Position numbers and translations under genes: made by a program
The notes under the pieces: generated by a model
Told to the model about the DNA's origin: nothing
The model's database searches: none
What the model saw: only the letters and a program-made list of their open reading frames with translations
Shown here: piece by piece, positions 38,366 to 49,102 of the stretch
Layout of the letters: each line of letters starts with the position of its first letter
Numbering within the stretch: the first letter of the stretch is position 1
Assembly (NCBI GenBank): GCA_001704065.1
Contig: LHBX01000016.1
Coordinates: 1 to 64,000, forward strand
Length of the DNA: 64,000 bases
Direction: 5' to 3'
Source of the DNA: Pelagibacteraceae bacterium GOM-A1
GTDB taxonomy: Bacteria; Pseudomonadota; Alphaproteobacteria; Pelagibacterales; Pelagibacteraceae

Positions 38366-38736
38366 TGTATCAATGGGATAACAAAAAACCAACAGCCCAA
38401 ATGTTAGGAAGATGGCAACCGTTTCATGATGGTCACTATACTCTATTTAAGGAAATTATAAAAAAAACAGGACAAGTATGTATTCAAATTAGAGATGTAC
38501 AAGGTGTTGATGATAACCCATTTGATTTTGAAACTGTCAAAAAAAATATTGAGGAAAAACTTAATCCAGAGTTTGAAGGCAGGTTCAAAATTATGCTTGT
38601 CCCTAATATTACAAATATTTGTTATGGAAGAGGTGTTGGATATAAAATTGAAGAAATAGTTTTGCCTGAAGAAATTCAAAAAATTTCAGCAACTAAAATT
38701 AGAGCTAAGATGAGAGAAGAAGGTAAATTAAAATAA
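38362..38736 (+). CDS. HxGH-family nucleotidylyltransferase
   Basis: GRWQPFHDGHYTLF and ISATKIR motifs; ORF opens at 38329 but ATG at 38362 fits better. Confidence 0.75.
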   Translation: MMYQWDNKKPTAQMLGRWQPFHDGHYTLFKEIIKKTGQVCIQIRDVQGVDDNPFDFETVKKNIEEKLNPEFEGRFKIMLVPNITNICYGRGVGYKIEEIVLPEEIQKISATKIRAKMREEGKLK

Positions 38737-39510
38737 GTGACTGTAAAAATAAAAAAATTATCACCAGGCGTTAAAAGAGTTTTAATTAATGATCCAAAAA
38801 CTTATAATTCACTATCCTACAAAACTCTTTCATCTTTATTAAAGGCATTCAAAAAATTAGATAATGATAAAGAAACAAGGGTAATTATTTTAGAAGGAGC
38901 TGGAAAAGGATTTAGTGCAGGCCATAACTTAAAAGAGGTAAGAGGTATAAAAAATAGATCTAATCATCTAAAACTTTTTAAACTTTGTTCAAAACTTATG
39001 ATGCAAATTGTGGAGGGAAACAAACCAGTCATAGCGAAAGTACATGGAGCAGCTTATGCAGCAGGATGTCAATTAGCTGCCAGTTGTGATCTTGCATATA
39101 GTACGAACTCAGCAACGTTTGCTACACCTGGAGTAAAAATTGGATTATTTTGCAGTACACCAATGGTTGCTGTCAGTCGAAAAATTAGCAGAAAAAGAAT
39201 GATGGAAATGCTACTTACCGGTGATCCAATTAGTGCAAAATATGCAAAGGAAATTGGATTAATTAATGATCACTACAGTCCAAAAATATTGAATAAAAAA
39301 GTTTTAGATATTGCAAAAAAAATATCTTCAAAATCAAATTTAACTATCAAAATAGGTAAAAAAGGTTTTTATAAACAATTAGAAATGCCCCTTAACAAAG
39401 CTTATGATTATACAAGTAAGATGATGACGCTTAATATGTCATCTTATGATGCCAAAGAGGGTATAAGTGCATTTATCGAAAAAAGAAATCCAAGTTGGAA
39501 AAACAAATAA
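38737..39510 (+). CDS. enoyl-CoA hydratase/isomerase family protein
   Basis: GTG start; GKGFSAGHNLKEV, HGAAYAAGCQLAASCDLAY. Confidence 0.9.
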   Translation: MTVKIKKLSPGVKRVLINDPKTYNSLSYKTLSSLLKAFKKLDNDKETRVIILEGAGKGFSAGHNLKEVRGIKNRSNHLKLFKLCSKLMMQIVEGNKPVIAKVHGAAYAAGCQLAASCDLAYSTNSATFATPGVKIGLFCSTPMVAVSRKISRKRMMEMLLTGDPISAKYAKEIGLINDHYSPKILNKKVLDIAKKISSKSNLTIKIGKKGFYKQLEMPLNKAYDYTSKMMTLNMSSYDAKEGISAFIEKRNPSWKNK

Positions 39511-39570
39511 CCATTAAGTTGAAGTCACTTAAAAAAAAGATTAAGTTGTAATTAAAGGAGAAAATCAATC

Positions 39571-40923
39571 ATGGATGGATGTTGTGGTCCTGGATATGCT
39601 AGTCCTGCAGAAGCAATAAAAGCACCAAAAGAAAAGCTTTTATATACTATAGCTATTTACACTGGGACTGGAATACAAAAACCAGACTACTTAGCAACAG
39701 TCGATGTTGATCCTCAAAGTCCTACTTATTCTAAAGTAATTCATAGACTTGAAATGCCAGGTATTGGTGATGAATTGCATCATATGGGATGGAATGCATG
39801 TTCTTCTTGTCATGGCGACACAAAAATGAGCAGAAAATATTTATTAGTCCCAGGTGTTAGATCAAATAATATTTATGTTGTTGATACTGCATCCGATCCT
39901 AGAGCTCCAAAAATACATAAAGTAGTAGATGGATCTGAAATAAAGAAAAAAACTAATTTATCAGGACCACACACAGTTCATTGCTTAGGTTCTGAAATTA
40001 TCATTTCTTTTCTTGGAGACGCTCGAGGAGAAGCGCCAGGAGGATATTTACACTTAAATAAAGATTTTGAAATTGTAGGTAGGTGGGAAAACTCAATGGG
40101 AGATATACCTTTTAGTTATGACTTCTGGTACCAGCCAAGACATAATGTAATGGTTAGTTCTGAGTGGGCTGCCCCAAATACTTTCATGCCTGGATTTGAT
40201 TTAGAGGAAGTTGGTCATTTGAAATATGGTAGAAGACTTCATGTTTGGGATTTTAAAAAAAAAGAGCCAGTTCAAACAATGTATTTAGGTGAAGATGGTT
40301 TAATACCATTAGAAGTTAAATTTATGCATAATCCTGATAGTAGCCATGGATTTTGTGGTGCAGCTCTAAGTGCAAATGTAATTCATTTTTGGAAATCAAA
40401 AGATGGAAAATGGGAATGGGAAAAAATAATCGATGTTGAAAATGAACCTCATCCTGATTGGCCAATCCCAGTGCCTGGAGTTATGTCAGCGATATTAGTT
40501 TCTATGAATGATAAATATTTATATATAAATAATTGGCTTCATGGAGATATGAGGCAATACGATATTTCAGATCCACACAAACCAAAATTAACTGGTCAAG
40601 TTTGGATGGGTGGATTATTAGGAAAGGCTCCAGAAGTAAATGGCGTTAAAATTGCTGGTGGACCTCAAATGTATCAATTATCTTTAGATGGTAAAAGGAT
40701 GTATGTAACAACATCATTATTTTCTACTTGGGATAATCAATTTTATCCTGAAATAAGAAAGCAGGGTGGAGCAATGATTATGATTGATTGTGATGTTGAA
40801 AATGGGGGAATGAAAATTAATAAAGATTTTATTGTTGATTTTGGTAAAGAACCAAATGGACCTAGTAGATGCCATGAAAGTAGATATCCTGGTGGAGATT
40901 GCACAAGTGATATCTGGTTATGA
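39571..40923 (+). CDS. selenium-binding protein family (SBP56/methanethiol oxidase-like)
   Basis: SBP56 hallmarks: CGPGYASPAEA, DELHHMGWNACSSCHGD, YDFWYQPRHNVMVSSEWAAPN, HESRYPGGDCTSDIWL. Confidence 0.93.
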   Translation: MDGCCGPGYASPAEAIKAPKEKLLYTIAIYTGTGIQKPDYLATVDVDPQSPTYSKVIHRLEMPGIGDELHHMGWNACSSCHGDTKMSRKYLLVPGVRSNNIYVVDTASDPRAPKIHKVVDGSEIKKKTNLSGPHTVHCLGSEIIISFLGDARGEAPGGYLHLNKDFEIVGRWENSMGDIPFSYDFWYQPRHNVMVSSEWAAPNTFMPGFDLEEVGHLKYGRRLHVWDFKKKEPVQTMYLGEDGLIPLEVKFMHNPDSSHGFCGAALSANVIHFWKSKDGKWEWEKIIDVENEPHPDWPIPVPGVMSAILVSMNDKYLYINNWLHGDMRQYDISDPHKPKLTGQVWMGGLLGKAPEVNGVKIAGGPQMYQLSLDGKRMYVTTSLFSTWDNQFYPEIRKQGGAMIMIDCDVENGGMKINKDFIVDFGKEPNGPSRCHESRYPGGDCTSDIWL

Positions 40924-41300
40924 CGAAGATTACAATCTCAAACAGAAATAATAGTGCATTTGAAGTAACTGGTAAAAAACCTTTATTAAATGAATTAAGA
41001 GATCAAGGGGTAGATCTTCCTTACGGATGCCAGTATGGGGGATGTATTACATGTGCAGCTAAACTAATTAATGGAGAAGTGGATCAACGTTCTCAAGTTG
41101 CTTTAAATAACAGACAAATAAATGACGGATATATTATTTTATGTGTTGCTAAAGCAAAAACAGATTGCACAATTGAGATAGGAGTTGAAAGTCATGATAA
41201 ATTGTATCGAAATCCTTTCCTAGACCCTTTAGAACCTCATGAATTAAAAGCAGATATCGCGAGTAAAAAGAAAGAAAAAAATAAAGATGAACCACAATGA
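40920..41300 (+). CDS. [2Fe-2S] ferredoxin
   Basis: PYGCQYGGCITCAAKL plus distal Cys (ILCVAKA). Confidence 0.9.
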   Translation: MTKITISNRNNSAFEVTGKKPLLNELRDQGVDLPYGCQYGGCITCAAKLINGEVDQRSQVALNNRQINDGYIILCVAKAKTDCTIEIGVESHDKLYRNPFLDPLEPHELKADIASKKKEKNKDEPQ

Positions 41301-41736
41301 ACCTTATAGCGCTGAATATTTAAAAGATATTTTAAGCTCAGTTAAGACAATTGCTATGGTTGGTGCTAGCCCAGATAAAACTAAATTTAGCTATGGTGTA
41401 TTAAGAGTTTTGCACGAAACTGGTTATGACATGATACCTGTAAATCCTAAACCAGGTATAAAGGAAATTAGAAATTTAAAAGTTTATCCAAATTTATCGG
41501 CTATCGATAGACCTGTTGATATGGTCGAAGTATTTAGAAAATCCGAGGATCTTTATGGAATTGCTGAAGAGGCAATATCAATTGGAGCAAAAGTATTATG
41601 GGGACAAATAGGTGTAATTAATCATGATGCAGCAAAAATTGCTGAAGATGCAGGTTTAAAAGTAGTTATGAATAGATGTCCAAAAATTGAACTCTTCAGA
41701 CCATTTTGGAAACCTCGACTAGATCTTAAAATTTAA
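41287..41736 (+). CDS. CoA-binding domain protein, copy 1
   Basis: VKTIAMVGASPDKTKFSYGVLRVLHETGYDMIPVNP. Confidence 0.9.
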   Translation: MNHNEPYSAEYLKDILSSVKTIAMVGASPDKTKFSYGVLRVLHETGYDMIPVNPKPGIKEIRNLKVYPNLSAIDRPVDMVEVFRKSEDLYGIAEEAISIGAKVLWGQIGVINHDAAKIAEDAGLKVVMNRCPKIELFRPFWKPRLDLKI

Positions 41737-41744
41737 ATTAAATT

Positions 41745-42170
41745 ATGGATACAACACTCGTTGATGAAAAGATAAAAGAACTTTATTTAAGTTATCGGAC
41801 AATAGCAATTGTTGGAGCAAGTCCTGACTCAAAAAAAACTTCCAATATAATAATGAAATATTTAAGAAATACAGGTTACAAAGTTTTTCCTGTTAATCCA
41901 GTAACAGATAATAAAATTATACATGGTGAACCAGTATATAAAAAACTAACGGATATAAAAGATCATGTTGGAATTGTTAATGTTTTTAGACCCAGTGAAG
42001 AGGCTGAGGAAATAGCAAAACAAACAATAGAAATTGGTGCAAATGTATTATGGTTGCAATTAGGAATTCACAACGAAAATGCAGCTAAATTAGTCTCTCA
42101 AAATAAAATTTATTATATCTCTAATAAATGTATTAAAAACGAATACGATAGATTATTCAAAACTATATAA
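41745..42170 (+). CDS. CoA-binding domain protein, copy 2
   Basis: YRTIAIVGASPDSKKTSNIIMKYLRNTGYKVFPVNP; paralog of the preceding gene. Confidence 0.9.
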   Translation: MDTTLVDEKIKELYLSYRTIAIVGASPDSKKTSNIIMKYLRNTGYKVFPVNPVTDNKIIHGEPVYKKLTDIKDHVGIVNVFRPSEEAEEIAKQTIEIGANVLWLQLGIHNENAAKLVSQNKIYYISNKCIKNEYDRLFKTI

Positions 42171-42236
42171 TATCAAATTATTAAGTGTGATATTAAGACC
42201 TTTTATTTCATTTTAAATTTAAGATAAATTTAAATT

Positions 42237-42698
42237 ATGAAATTCAAGATTTTATTTTTTTTAATTACATTTTTTTATTTTAATCCTTCGTTTGCCGATG
42301 TTTTAAAACCAAGTGTAAATATAGATCCGAAACAAGTTGTTTTAATTCAATTAAAGGCGTTAATGAAAAATGACAATCCATATAAAGATAGAGGGATTGA
42401 GCAAACTTGGGAATTTGCACATCCCAATAATCAAAGGATGACAGGTCCCTTAGATAGATTTAAAAGAATGTTAAAGGGTGCTTCATACTCAATGTTAATT
42501 GATCACAAAGAAAATACAGTAACTGAAATTTACAAATCAAGTACCATGGCAACTTATGAAGTTGTTGTCTTGGATAAGGATAAACAATATTTTAAATTTA
42601 AATGGAAAGTTGAAAAGAATGATAAAGAGGGCAATCTTTTAGATTGCTGGCTAACAACAGCAGTTTCACAACCAATACCAATGGGATCATCAATATAA
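42237..42698 (+). CDS. DUF4864-like secreted protein
   Basis: Signal peptide; 153 aa; DUF4864-type LxALxxND... and LLDCWLTTAV. Confidence 0.6.
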   Translation: MKFKILFFLITFFYFNPSFADVLKPSVNIDPKQVVLIQLKALMKNDNPYKDRGIEQTWEFAHPNNQRMTGPLDRFKRMLKGASYSMLIDHKENTVTEIYKSSTMATYEVVVLDKDKQYFKFKWKVEKNDKEGNLLDCWLTTAVSQPIPMGSSI

Positions 42699-42901
42699 TG
42701 AAAAAGCCTCCAATGTATATAAGATATGCAATTCTAATGTTTATTTTATGCTTTCCAACAATTTCATCCACTCAACTTGGATGGTATTTTTGGGGAAGTG
42801 AAGTTGGGATTAATATTGGTATGGTAGTAGGTACAATTTCCGTCATAGTTGCCGCTTATTTAATGTTCAGAATGGGCTGGCGTGACGCAGATGACGAATA
42901 A
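42698..42901 (+). CDS. small two-TM membrane protein
   Basis: ATG at 42698 (TAATG overlap) preferred over ORF-track start 42644: MKKPPMYIRYAILMF... Confidence 0.55.
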   Translation: MKKPPMYIRYAILMFILCFPTISSTQLGWYFWGSEVGINIGMVVGTISVIVAAYLMFRMGWRDADDE

Positions 42902-42947
42902 TAGAATTTTGTTTCGTTAGTAATTAAAATTTAGTAGGAATCTGATA

Positions 42948-45380
42948 ATGAAATCCAAAGCAAAAGTTGTTGTAGTTGGTGGTGGAGTAGTGGGAGTTAG
43001 TGCACTCTATCACTTAGCAAAAAAAGGTTGGTCAGATGTTGTTTTAATTGAAAGAAAAGAACTAACATCAGGCTCAACTTGGCATGCAGCGGGCTTATTA
43101 CCACTATTTAATATGAGTTATTCTGTAGGACAACTTCATAAGTATGCTGTCAATTTATATAAAACTTTAGAGGAAGAGACAGGTAAGAATGTAGGTTTCA
43201 GCGTTGTATCAAATATTAGATTAGCAAGCACTAAAGATAGAATGGATGAATACTTTCAATACGCCGGTGTTGCTCAAACAATAGGTGTTGATGTAAAATT
43301 TTTAACTCCAGACCAAGTTAAGGAAATCTGGCCATTATGTAATACATCAGATTTAGTTGGTGCAATACAACACCCTGAAGATGGATATATCCAACCAGCT
43401 GATTTAACACAAGCTCTTGCTACAGGTGCAAGAAATAGAGGAGCAGAAATTTATAGAAATACAAATGTTGTTGGAATGAAACAAACCAAAGATGGTTGGG
43501 TTGTTGAAACAGACAAAGGATCTATAGAGTGTGAACATATTATTTCTTGTTCAGGAAATTTTGCAAGACAAACTGGAAAGATGGTTGGTTTAGATATTCC
43601 AGTAATTCCAGTAGAACATCAATACATTGTTACAGAACCTCATCCAGAAATTCAAAAAAGAAAAAAAGATGGACTACCAGAGATGGGAGTTCTAAGAGAT
43701 AGTGATAGCAGATGGTACATGAGAGAAGAAGCAGGTGGATTAATTTTAGGACCATATGAAGATGGAGCACCAGCTTGTTATGTAGATGGACCTTCAAAAG
43801 ATTCTGAATATGAATTATTTCAGGAAGATTTAGATAGATTAGCGCCTCATATTGAAGGTGCAATACATAGAGTTCCTGCTTTTGGAGAAGTGGGTGTAAA
43901 GAAAGTTTATAATGGCGCAATTTGTTATACTCCAGATGGCAACCCAATTGTTGGTCCAGCTTGGGGTTTAAAAAATTTTTGGATAAACGAAGGTCATAGT
44001 TTTGGTATTACTGCAGCAGGTGGAGCAGGATGGCAACTTGCTGAATGGATCGTAGATGGCGAACCAACTATTGATATGCTTGGTGTTGAGCCAAGAAGGT
44101 ATGGAGATTATTGCTCTAAATCATATTTAAAAACTAAAAATGAAGAAGCCTACAGTCATGTTTTCATAACTCACTTTCCTGATGAAGAAAGACCAGCAGC
44201 AAGACCATTAAGAACAGCACCATGTTATGACAGAATGAAAAATTTAGGAGCAGTTTTTGGTCAAAAATTTGGATGGGAAAGACCTAATTTTTTTGCAACT
44301 GATGGAATGGAGCAAAAAGACGATTGGTCATTTAGAAGATCTAAATGGTTCAATGCAATGGAAAAAGAATGCAAAAACGTTAAAGAAAATGTTGGTCTTT
44401 TAGATATGACTGCATTTGCAAAATGTAGAATTAAAGGACCTGGTGCGGAGGAATTTTTAGATAATTTAGTTGCAAACAAATTACCAAAAAAAGTTGGAAG
44501 AATTAATTTATGTCACGCTTTAAATACTAAAGGCGGAGTTCATTCTGAATTTACAATTATGAGAGAGTCACATGATAGCTTTTATTTAGTATCAGCAGGT
44601 GCTTTCCAAAGATTAGATCATGACTGGATTTTAAAATGGATGCCTTCAGATGGTTCAGTGCAGTTTGAAAATTTAACTAATAGTAATGGGGTTTTGGTTG
44701 TTTCAGGTCCAAAAGCTAGAGAGTTAATGCAAAGAGTTTCTAAAGATGATTTTTCAAATGAAAACTTTAAATGGCTTAGTGCAAAAATGGTTGATGTAGG
44801 TTATGCACCAGTTAATGCGATGAGAGTAAACTTTGTTGGTGAATTAGGATGGGAACTTCATCATTCAATTGAATATCAAAATCACATTTTTGATAAACTT
44901 ATGGAAGCAGGACAAGATCTTGGATTAAAGCCATATGGTATTAGAGCTATGAATAGTTTGAGAGTAGAAAAATCATATAAATTAGTTGGAACAGAATTAT
45001 CAATAGAATACTCACCTTATGAAAGTGGTCTTGATAGATTTATACACCCTAATAAAGGAAGTTTTATTGGACTTGAAGCATTGAACAAATGGAGAGAAAA
45101 AGGTTTTGATAACAAACTTGTTACCTTGGAGGTTCACAATCCAAAAGATGCAGATGTTTTGGGCAACAACCCAATTTATGAAAATGGAAGTGTAATAGGA
45201 AGAGCAACAGGTGGAGATTTTGGTTTTAGAATTGGAAAATCTTTAGCATTAGGAATGGTTAAACCAGAATTAGCAAATGTTGGACAAAAACTTAAAATTG
45301 AAATATTAGGTGAGAAATATGATGCAACGATTTTAGATGAAAGTCCTTACGATCCGGAAAACAATTTATTAAGAGCTTAA
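42948..45380 (+). CDS. dimethylglycine/sarcosine dehydrogenase-like FAD + GcvT protein
   Basis: [35 protein letters not shown] (flavinylation-type motif), C-terminal GcvT domain; followed by ETF genes. Confidence 0.87.
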   Translation: MKSKAKVVVVGGGVVGVSALYHLAKKGWSDVVLIERKELTSGSTWHAAGLLPLFNMSYSVGQLHKYAVNLYKTLEEETGKNVGFSVVSNIRLASTKDRMDEYFQYAGVAQTIGVDVKFLTPDQVKEIWPLCNTSDLVGAIQHPEDGYIQPADLTQALATGARNRGAEIYRNTNVVGMKQTKDGWVVETDKGSIECEHIISCSGNFARQTGKMVGLDIPVIPVEHQYIVTEPHPEIQKRKKDGLPEMGVLRDSDSRWYMREEAGGLILGPYEDGAPACYVDGPSKDSEYELFQEDLDRLAPHIEGAIHRVPAFGEVGVKKVYNGAICYTPDGNPIVGPAWGLKNFWINEGHSFGITAAGGAGWQLAEWIVDGEPTIDMLGVEPRRYGDYCSKSYLKTKNEEAYSHVFITHFPDEERPAARPLRTAPCYDRMKNLGAVFGQKFGWERPNFFATDGMEQKDDWSFRRSKWFNAMEKECKNVKENVGLLDMTAFAKCRIKGPGAEEFLDNLVANKLPKKVGRINLCHALNTKGGVHSEFTIMRESHDSFYLVSAGAFQRLDHDWILKWMPSDGSVQFENLTNSNGVLVVSGPKARELMQRVSKDDFSNENFKWLSAKMVDVGYAPVNAMRVNFVGELGWELHHSIEYQNHIFDKLMEAGQDLGLKPYGIRAMNSLRVEKSYKLVGTELSIEYSPYESGLDRFIHPNKGSFIGLEALNKWREKGFDNKLVTLEVHNPKDADVLGNNPIYENGSVIGRATGGDFGFRIGKSLALGMVKPELANVGQKLKIEILGEKYDATILDESPYDPENNLLRA

Positions 45381-46129
45381 TGAAAATACTAGTCGCTATT
45401 AAAAGAGTTATTGATTACAACGTTCAAATAAGAGTTAAAGAAGATGGCTCAGGTGTTGTTACTGACAACGTTAAAATGTCAACAAATCCACCAGATGATA
45501 ATGCGATAGAAGAAGCGGTAAAAATTAAAGAAGCTGGCAAAGCTAAAGAAATAGTTGCAATAACCATTGGTGAGGAAAAAGCACAAGAAACAGTTAGAAA
45601 AGCATTAGCAGTAGGAGCAGATAGAGGAATACATGTCAAAGTTGATAATGTGATTGAACCATTGGCAGTTTCAAAAATTTTAAAAAAAATTGTAGAAAAA
45701 GAAAATCCTGATTTAGTATTTATGGGAAAACAAGCGATTGATGATGATTGTAATCAAACTGGTCAGATGCTTGCAGCTTTATTAAATTGGCCTCAAGCAA
45801 CTTTTGCATCTAAGATTGAAGTTAAAGATAATGCATTAGAGGTAACACGTGAAATTGACGAAGGTTTGGAAACTATCGAAGTAAATGTTCCAGCAATTGT
45901 TACATGTGATTTAAGATTAAATGAACCAAGATATGCTTCACTTCCAAATATTATGAAAGCTAAGAAAAAACCAATAGAACAGATAAATGCTTCAGATTTA
46001 GGAGTTGATATTAATCCTAGAATCGAACAAATTAAAGTTGAAGAGCCACCAAAAAGAAAAGCTGGAATAAAAGTCGCTAGTGTTGAAGAATTGGTGCAAA
46101 AATTAAAAAATGAGGCTAAGGTAATTTAA
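45380..46129 (+). CDS. etfB: electron transfer flavoprotein subunit beta
   Basis: [58 protein letters not shown]. Confidence 0.97.
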   Translation: MKILVAIKRVIDYNVQIRVKEDGSGVVTDNVKMSTNPPDDNAIEEAVKIKEAGKAKEIVAITIGEEKAQETVRKALAVGADRGIHVKVDNVIEPLAVSKILKKIVEKENPDLVFMGKQAIDDDCNQTGQMLAALLNWPQATFASKIEVKDNALEVTREIDEGLETIEVNVPAIVTCDLRLNEPRYASLPNIMKAKKKPIEQINASDLGVDINPRIEQIKVEEPPKRKAGIKVASVEELVQKLKNEAKVI

Positions 46130-47083
46130 ATGTCAGTATTATTAATTGCAGAACATAACAATAAAGAAGTAAGACCATTTACCTATAATGCTATAACTGC
46201 AGCTTCTCAAATAAATGAGGATCTTCATGTTTTGGTTTTAGGTCATCAAGCAGATGATGTTGCAAAATCTTTATCTGAAGTTCCAAATGTAAAAAAAGTT
46301 ATTCACGTTGATAATGAAATTTATGAAAACTACATTGCTGAAAATTATACAGCAGCAATAATTAAGCATGCAGAAAGTTATTCACATATTGTAAGCTCAG
46401 CAAATACATTTGGTAAAAATTTAATGCCAAGAATTGCAGCATTACTAGATACTTCGCAAGTCAGCGATATAATTAAAGTTATTTCTGAAGATACTTTTTT
46501 AAGACCAATTTATGCAGGAAATGCTTTTGCTACGGTTAAAAGTAATGACAAAAAAAAATGTGTTACTATTAGACCGACGTCGTTTGACCCTGCTGATAAG
46601 AGTGGTGGATCTGCTGAAATTACAAAATCTGATCCAGCAGAAGCTAGTTCATCAACTAAATTTCTAAAGAAAGAAGAAGTTAAGTCAGACAGACCAGAGC
46701 TTGGAACAGCTAGAATAGTTATTTCTGGTGGCAGAGGAATGCAAAATGGCGAAAATTTCAAATTAATAAGTGATATTGCGGATAAACTTAATGCAGCAAT
46801 TGGTGCATCTAGAGCAGCAGTTGATGCAGGTTATATTACGAATGATCATCAAGTAGGACAAACGGGTAAAGTGGTAGTCCCAGATTTATATATTGCAGTT
46901 GGAATTTCAGGTGCGATACAGCACTTAGCAGGAATGAAAGAAAGCAAAGTTATTGTGGCTATAAATAAAGACGGTGAAGCTCCAATTTTTAGTGTCGCAG
47001 ATTACGGATTAGAAGCAGATCTTTTTGAGGCGCTTCCTCAGTTTTTGTCAGAATTGAACAAATTAAACACTATACAAAAATAG
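46130..47083 (+). CDS. etfA: electron transfer flavoprotein subunit alpha
   Basis: [53 protein letters not shown]. Confidence 0.97.
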   Translation: MSVLLIAEHNNKEVRPFTYNAITAASQINEDLHVLVLGHQADDVAKSLSEVPNVKKVIHVDNEIYENYIAENYTAAIIKHAESYSHIVSSANTFGKNLMPRIAALLDTSQVSDIIKVISEDTFLRPIYAGNAFATVKSNDKKKCVTIRPTSFDPADKSGGSAEITKSDPAEASSSTKFLKKEEVKSDRPELGTARIVISGGRGMQNGENFKLISDIADKLNAAIGASRAAVDAGYITNDHQVGQTGKVVVPDLYIAVGISGAIQHLAGMKESKVIVAINKDGEAPIFSVADYGLEADLFEALPQFLSELNKLNTIQK

Positions 47084-47107
47084 CAAATACTGTAAGAAAT
47101 TATCATT

Positions 47108-48727
47108 ATGTCCAGAGAAGTGATGGAATACGATGTTGTCATCGTAGGTGGCGGACCATCAGGACTTTCAACTGCAATTAAATTAAAGCAGTTAAATCCA
47201 GATATTAATGTCTGCCTTTTAGAGAAAGCATCTGAAATAGGTGCACATATTTTATCAGGGAACGTGTTTGAAACACGTGCTTTAGACGAACTAATACCTA
47301 ATTGGAAAGAATTAAATGCTCCCATTAAAACAAAAGTTACAAAAGAAAAATTTTTATTTTTAGGAAAACAAAAATCATTAAGTTGGCCAACATGGTTGCT
47401 TCCTAAGGTTCAACAAAATCATAACAATTATATTATAAGTCTTGCAAATCTTTGTAGATGGTTAGCAGAGCAGGCTGAGGGATTAGGAGTTGAAATATTC
47501 CCAGGATTTCCAGCAAGTGAAGTTTTATATAATGATGATGGATCAGTTAAAGGTATTGCAACCCAAGATATGGGTATCGACAAAGAGGGAAATAAAAAAG
47601 ATACTTATGAACCAGGAATGGAATTACATTCAAAAGTTACAGTATTTGCAGAAGGATGCAGAGGTCATTTAGGAAAAGAATTAATTAAGAAGTTTGAGTT
47701 GGATAAAGGTAAAAATCCTCAACAATATGGAATTGGTTTTAAAGAAATTTGGGAGATAGATGAAAAAAATCATACAGAAGGTTTAGTAATGCATACTGCT
47801 GGATGGCCTTTAGACAATAACACCTACGGTGGAAGTTTTATGTATCATGCAGAAAATAAACAAGTTTTTCTTGGTTACGTAATTGGATTAGATTACCAAA
47901 ATCCTCATCTCTCACCTTTCGATGAGTTCCAAAGATTTAAAACTCATCCAGATATAAAAAAAATAATTGAAGGTGGAAAAAGAATTTCTTATGGCGCAAG
48001 AGCTTTAATTGAGGGAGGTATACAGAGTTTACCTCAGATGTTTATGCCAGGTGCTTTGTTAGTTGGATGTGATGCGGGAACATTAAATATGCCTAAAATA
48101 AAAGGGTCTCATACTGCAATGAAGAGTGGAATGATCGCTGCTGAAACAATTTATGAGCATCTTACAAAAAATATAAATTTATCTACATATGAACAAAAAT
48201 TTAAAGAAAGTTGGGTTTACAAAGAATTATATGAGGCAAGAAATGTAAAACCAAGTTTCTCTTGGGGTTTAATTCTAGGTATATTATTTACTGGAATTGA
48301 CCAGATTTTATTTAGAGGAAAGCTTCCTTTCACATTAAAGCATAAACACACTGATCATGAAGCTTTAAAACCAGCAGATAAAATGCCAAAAATTGATTAT
48401 CCTAAGCCTGATAACATTATTACATTTGATAAAACTAGTTCGGTTTATTTAACGGGTACAATTCATGATGATAATCAACCAGTACATTTAAAACTTAAAG
48501 ATCCTGATTTGCCTATAAAATATACTTTAGAGAAATTTGATGAGCCCGCACAAAGATATTGTCCAGCAGGAGTTTATGAAGTTCAAGAAGTAAATTCTGT
48601 TCAAAAATTTGTAATCAATGCTCAAAATTGCATACATTGCAAAACTTGTGATATTAAAGAGCCATCTCAAAATATTACTTGGGTCACTCCAGAAGGTGGG
48701 GGTGGACCTAAATACGGAAATATGTAA
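47108..48727 (+). CDS. electron transfer flavoprotein-ubiquinone oxidoreductase
   Basis: VVIVGGGPSGLSTAIKL, C-terminal 4Fe-4S NCIHCKTCDIKEPSQNITWVTPEGGGGPKY. Confidence 0.97.
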   Translation: MSREVMEYDVVIVGGGPSGLSTAIKLKQLNPDINVCLLEKASEIGAHILSGNVFETRALDELIPNWKELNAPIKTKVTKEKFLFLGKQKSLSWPTWLLPKVQQNHNNYIISLANLCRWLAEQAEGLGVEIFPGFPASEVLYNDDGSVKGIATQDMGIDKEGNKKDTYEPGMELHSKVTVFAEGCRGHLGKELIKKFELDKGKNPQQYGIGFKEIWEIDEKNHTEGLVMHTAGWPLDNNTYGGSFMYHAENKQVFLGYVIGLDYQNPHLSPFDEFQRFKTHPDIKKIIEGGKRISYGARALIEGGIQSLPQMFMPGALLVGCDAGTLNMPKIKGSHTAMKSGMIAAETIYEHLTKNINLSTYEQKFKESWVYKELYEARNVKPSFSWGLILGILFTGIDQILFRGKLPFTLKHKHTDHEALKPADKMPKIDYPKPDNIITFDKTSSVYLTGTIHDDNQPVHLKLKDPDLPIKYTLEKFDEPAQRYCPAGVYEVQEVNSVQKFVINAQNCIHCKTCDIKEPSQNITWVTPEGGGGPKYGNM

Positions 48728-49102
48728 TTAAGATAAATCGATTGCAAACTTTTTTAAAGTTTCAATTGGAATAAGTTTCAAAGTGTTTTTATGAGTTTTC
48801 TTTAAATAAATTGGACATCCTTTTCCCGCTTCTAAAGCTTTGGCGTACCAGCCTGCGCACACACACCAACTATCTCCATCTTTTAAACCCGGAAAACCAA
48901 ATTCTGGATGAGGTGTAATTAAATCATTGCCTGCTTCTTTACACCATTCTAAAAATTCAGTGTTTACTTTTGCACAAACAGTGTGCACACCATGATCATT
49001 TTCATCTGTATTGCAACATCCGTCTCTATACCATCCTGTTAAAGGATCATTAGAACATAACTCCAAGTCTTCGTCTAAAACATTTTTTTGTTTATCAGGC
49101 AT
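48728..49102 (-). CDS. DUF2237 family protein
   Basis: DPLTGWYRDGCCNT, HTVCAKVNTEFLEW, GDSWCVCAGWYAKAL. Confidence 0.85.
   Translation of the reverse strand: MPDKQKNVLDEDLELCSNDPLTGWYRDGCCNTDENDHGVHTVCAKVNTEFLEWCKEAGNDLITPHPEFGFPGLKDGDSWCVCAGWYAKALEAGKGCPIYLKKTHKNTLKLIPIETLKKFAIDLS

Noticed and set aside
39511-39570. TTAAGT-N7-ACTTAA hairpin upstream of the SBP56 gene
   Set aside because: Only a 6-bp AT-rich stem; too weak to call a terminator or riboswitch.
43630-43947. 105-aa minus-strand ORF inside the DMGDH-like gene
   Set aside because: His/Leu-rich shadow ORF with no recognisable family.
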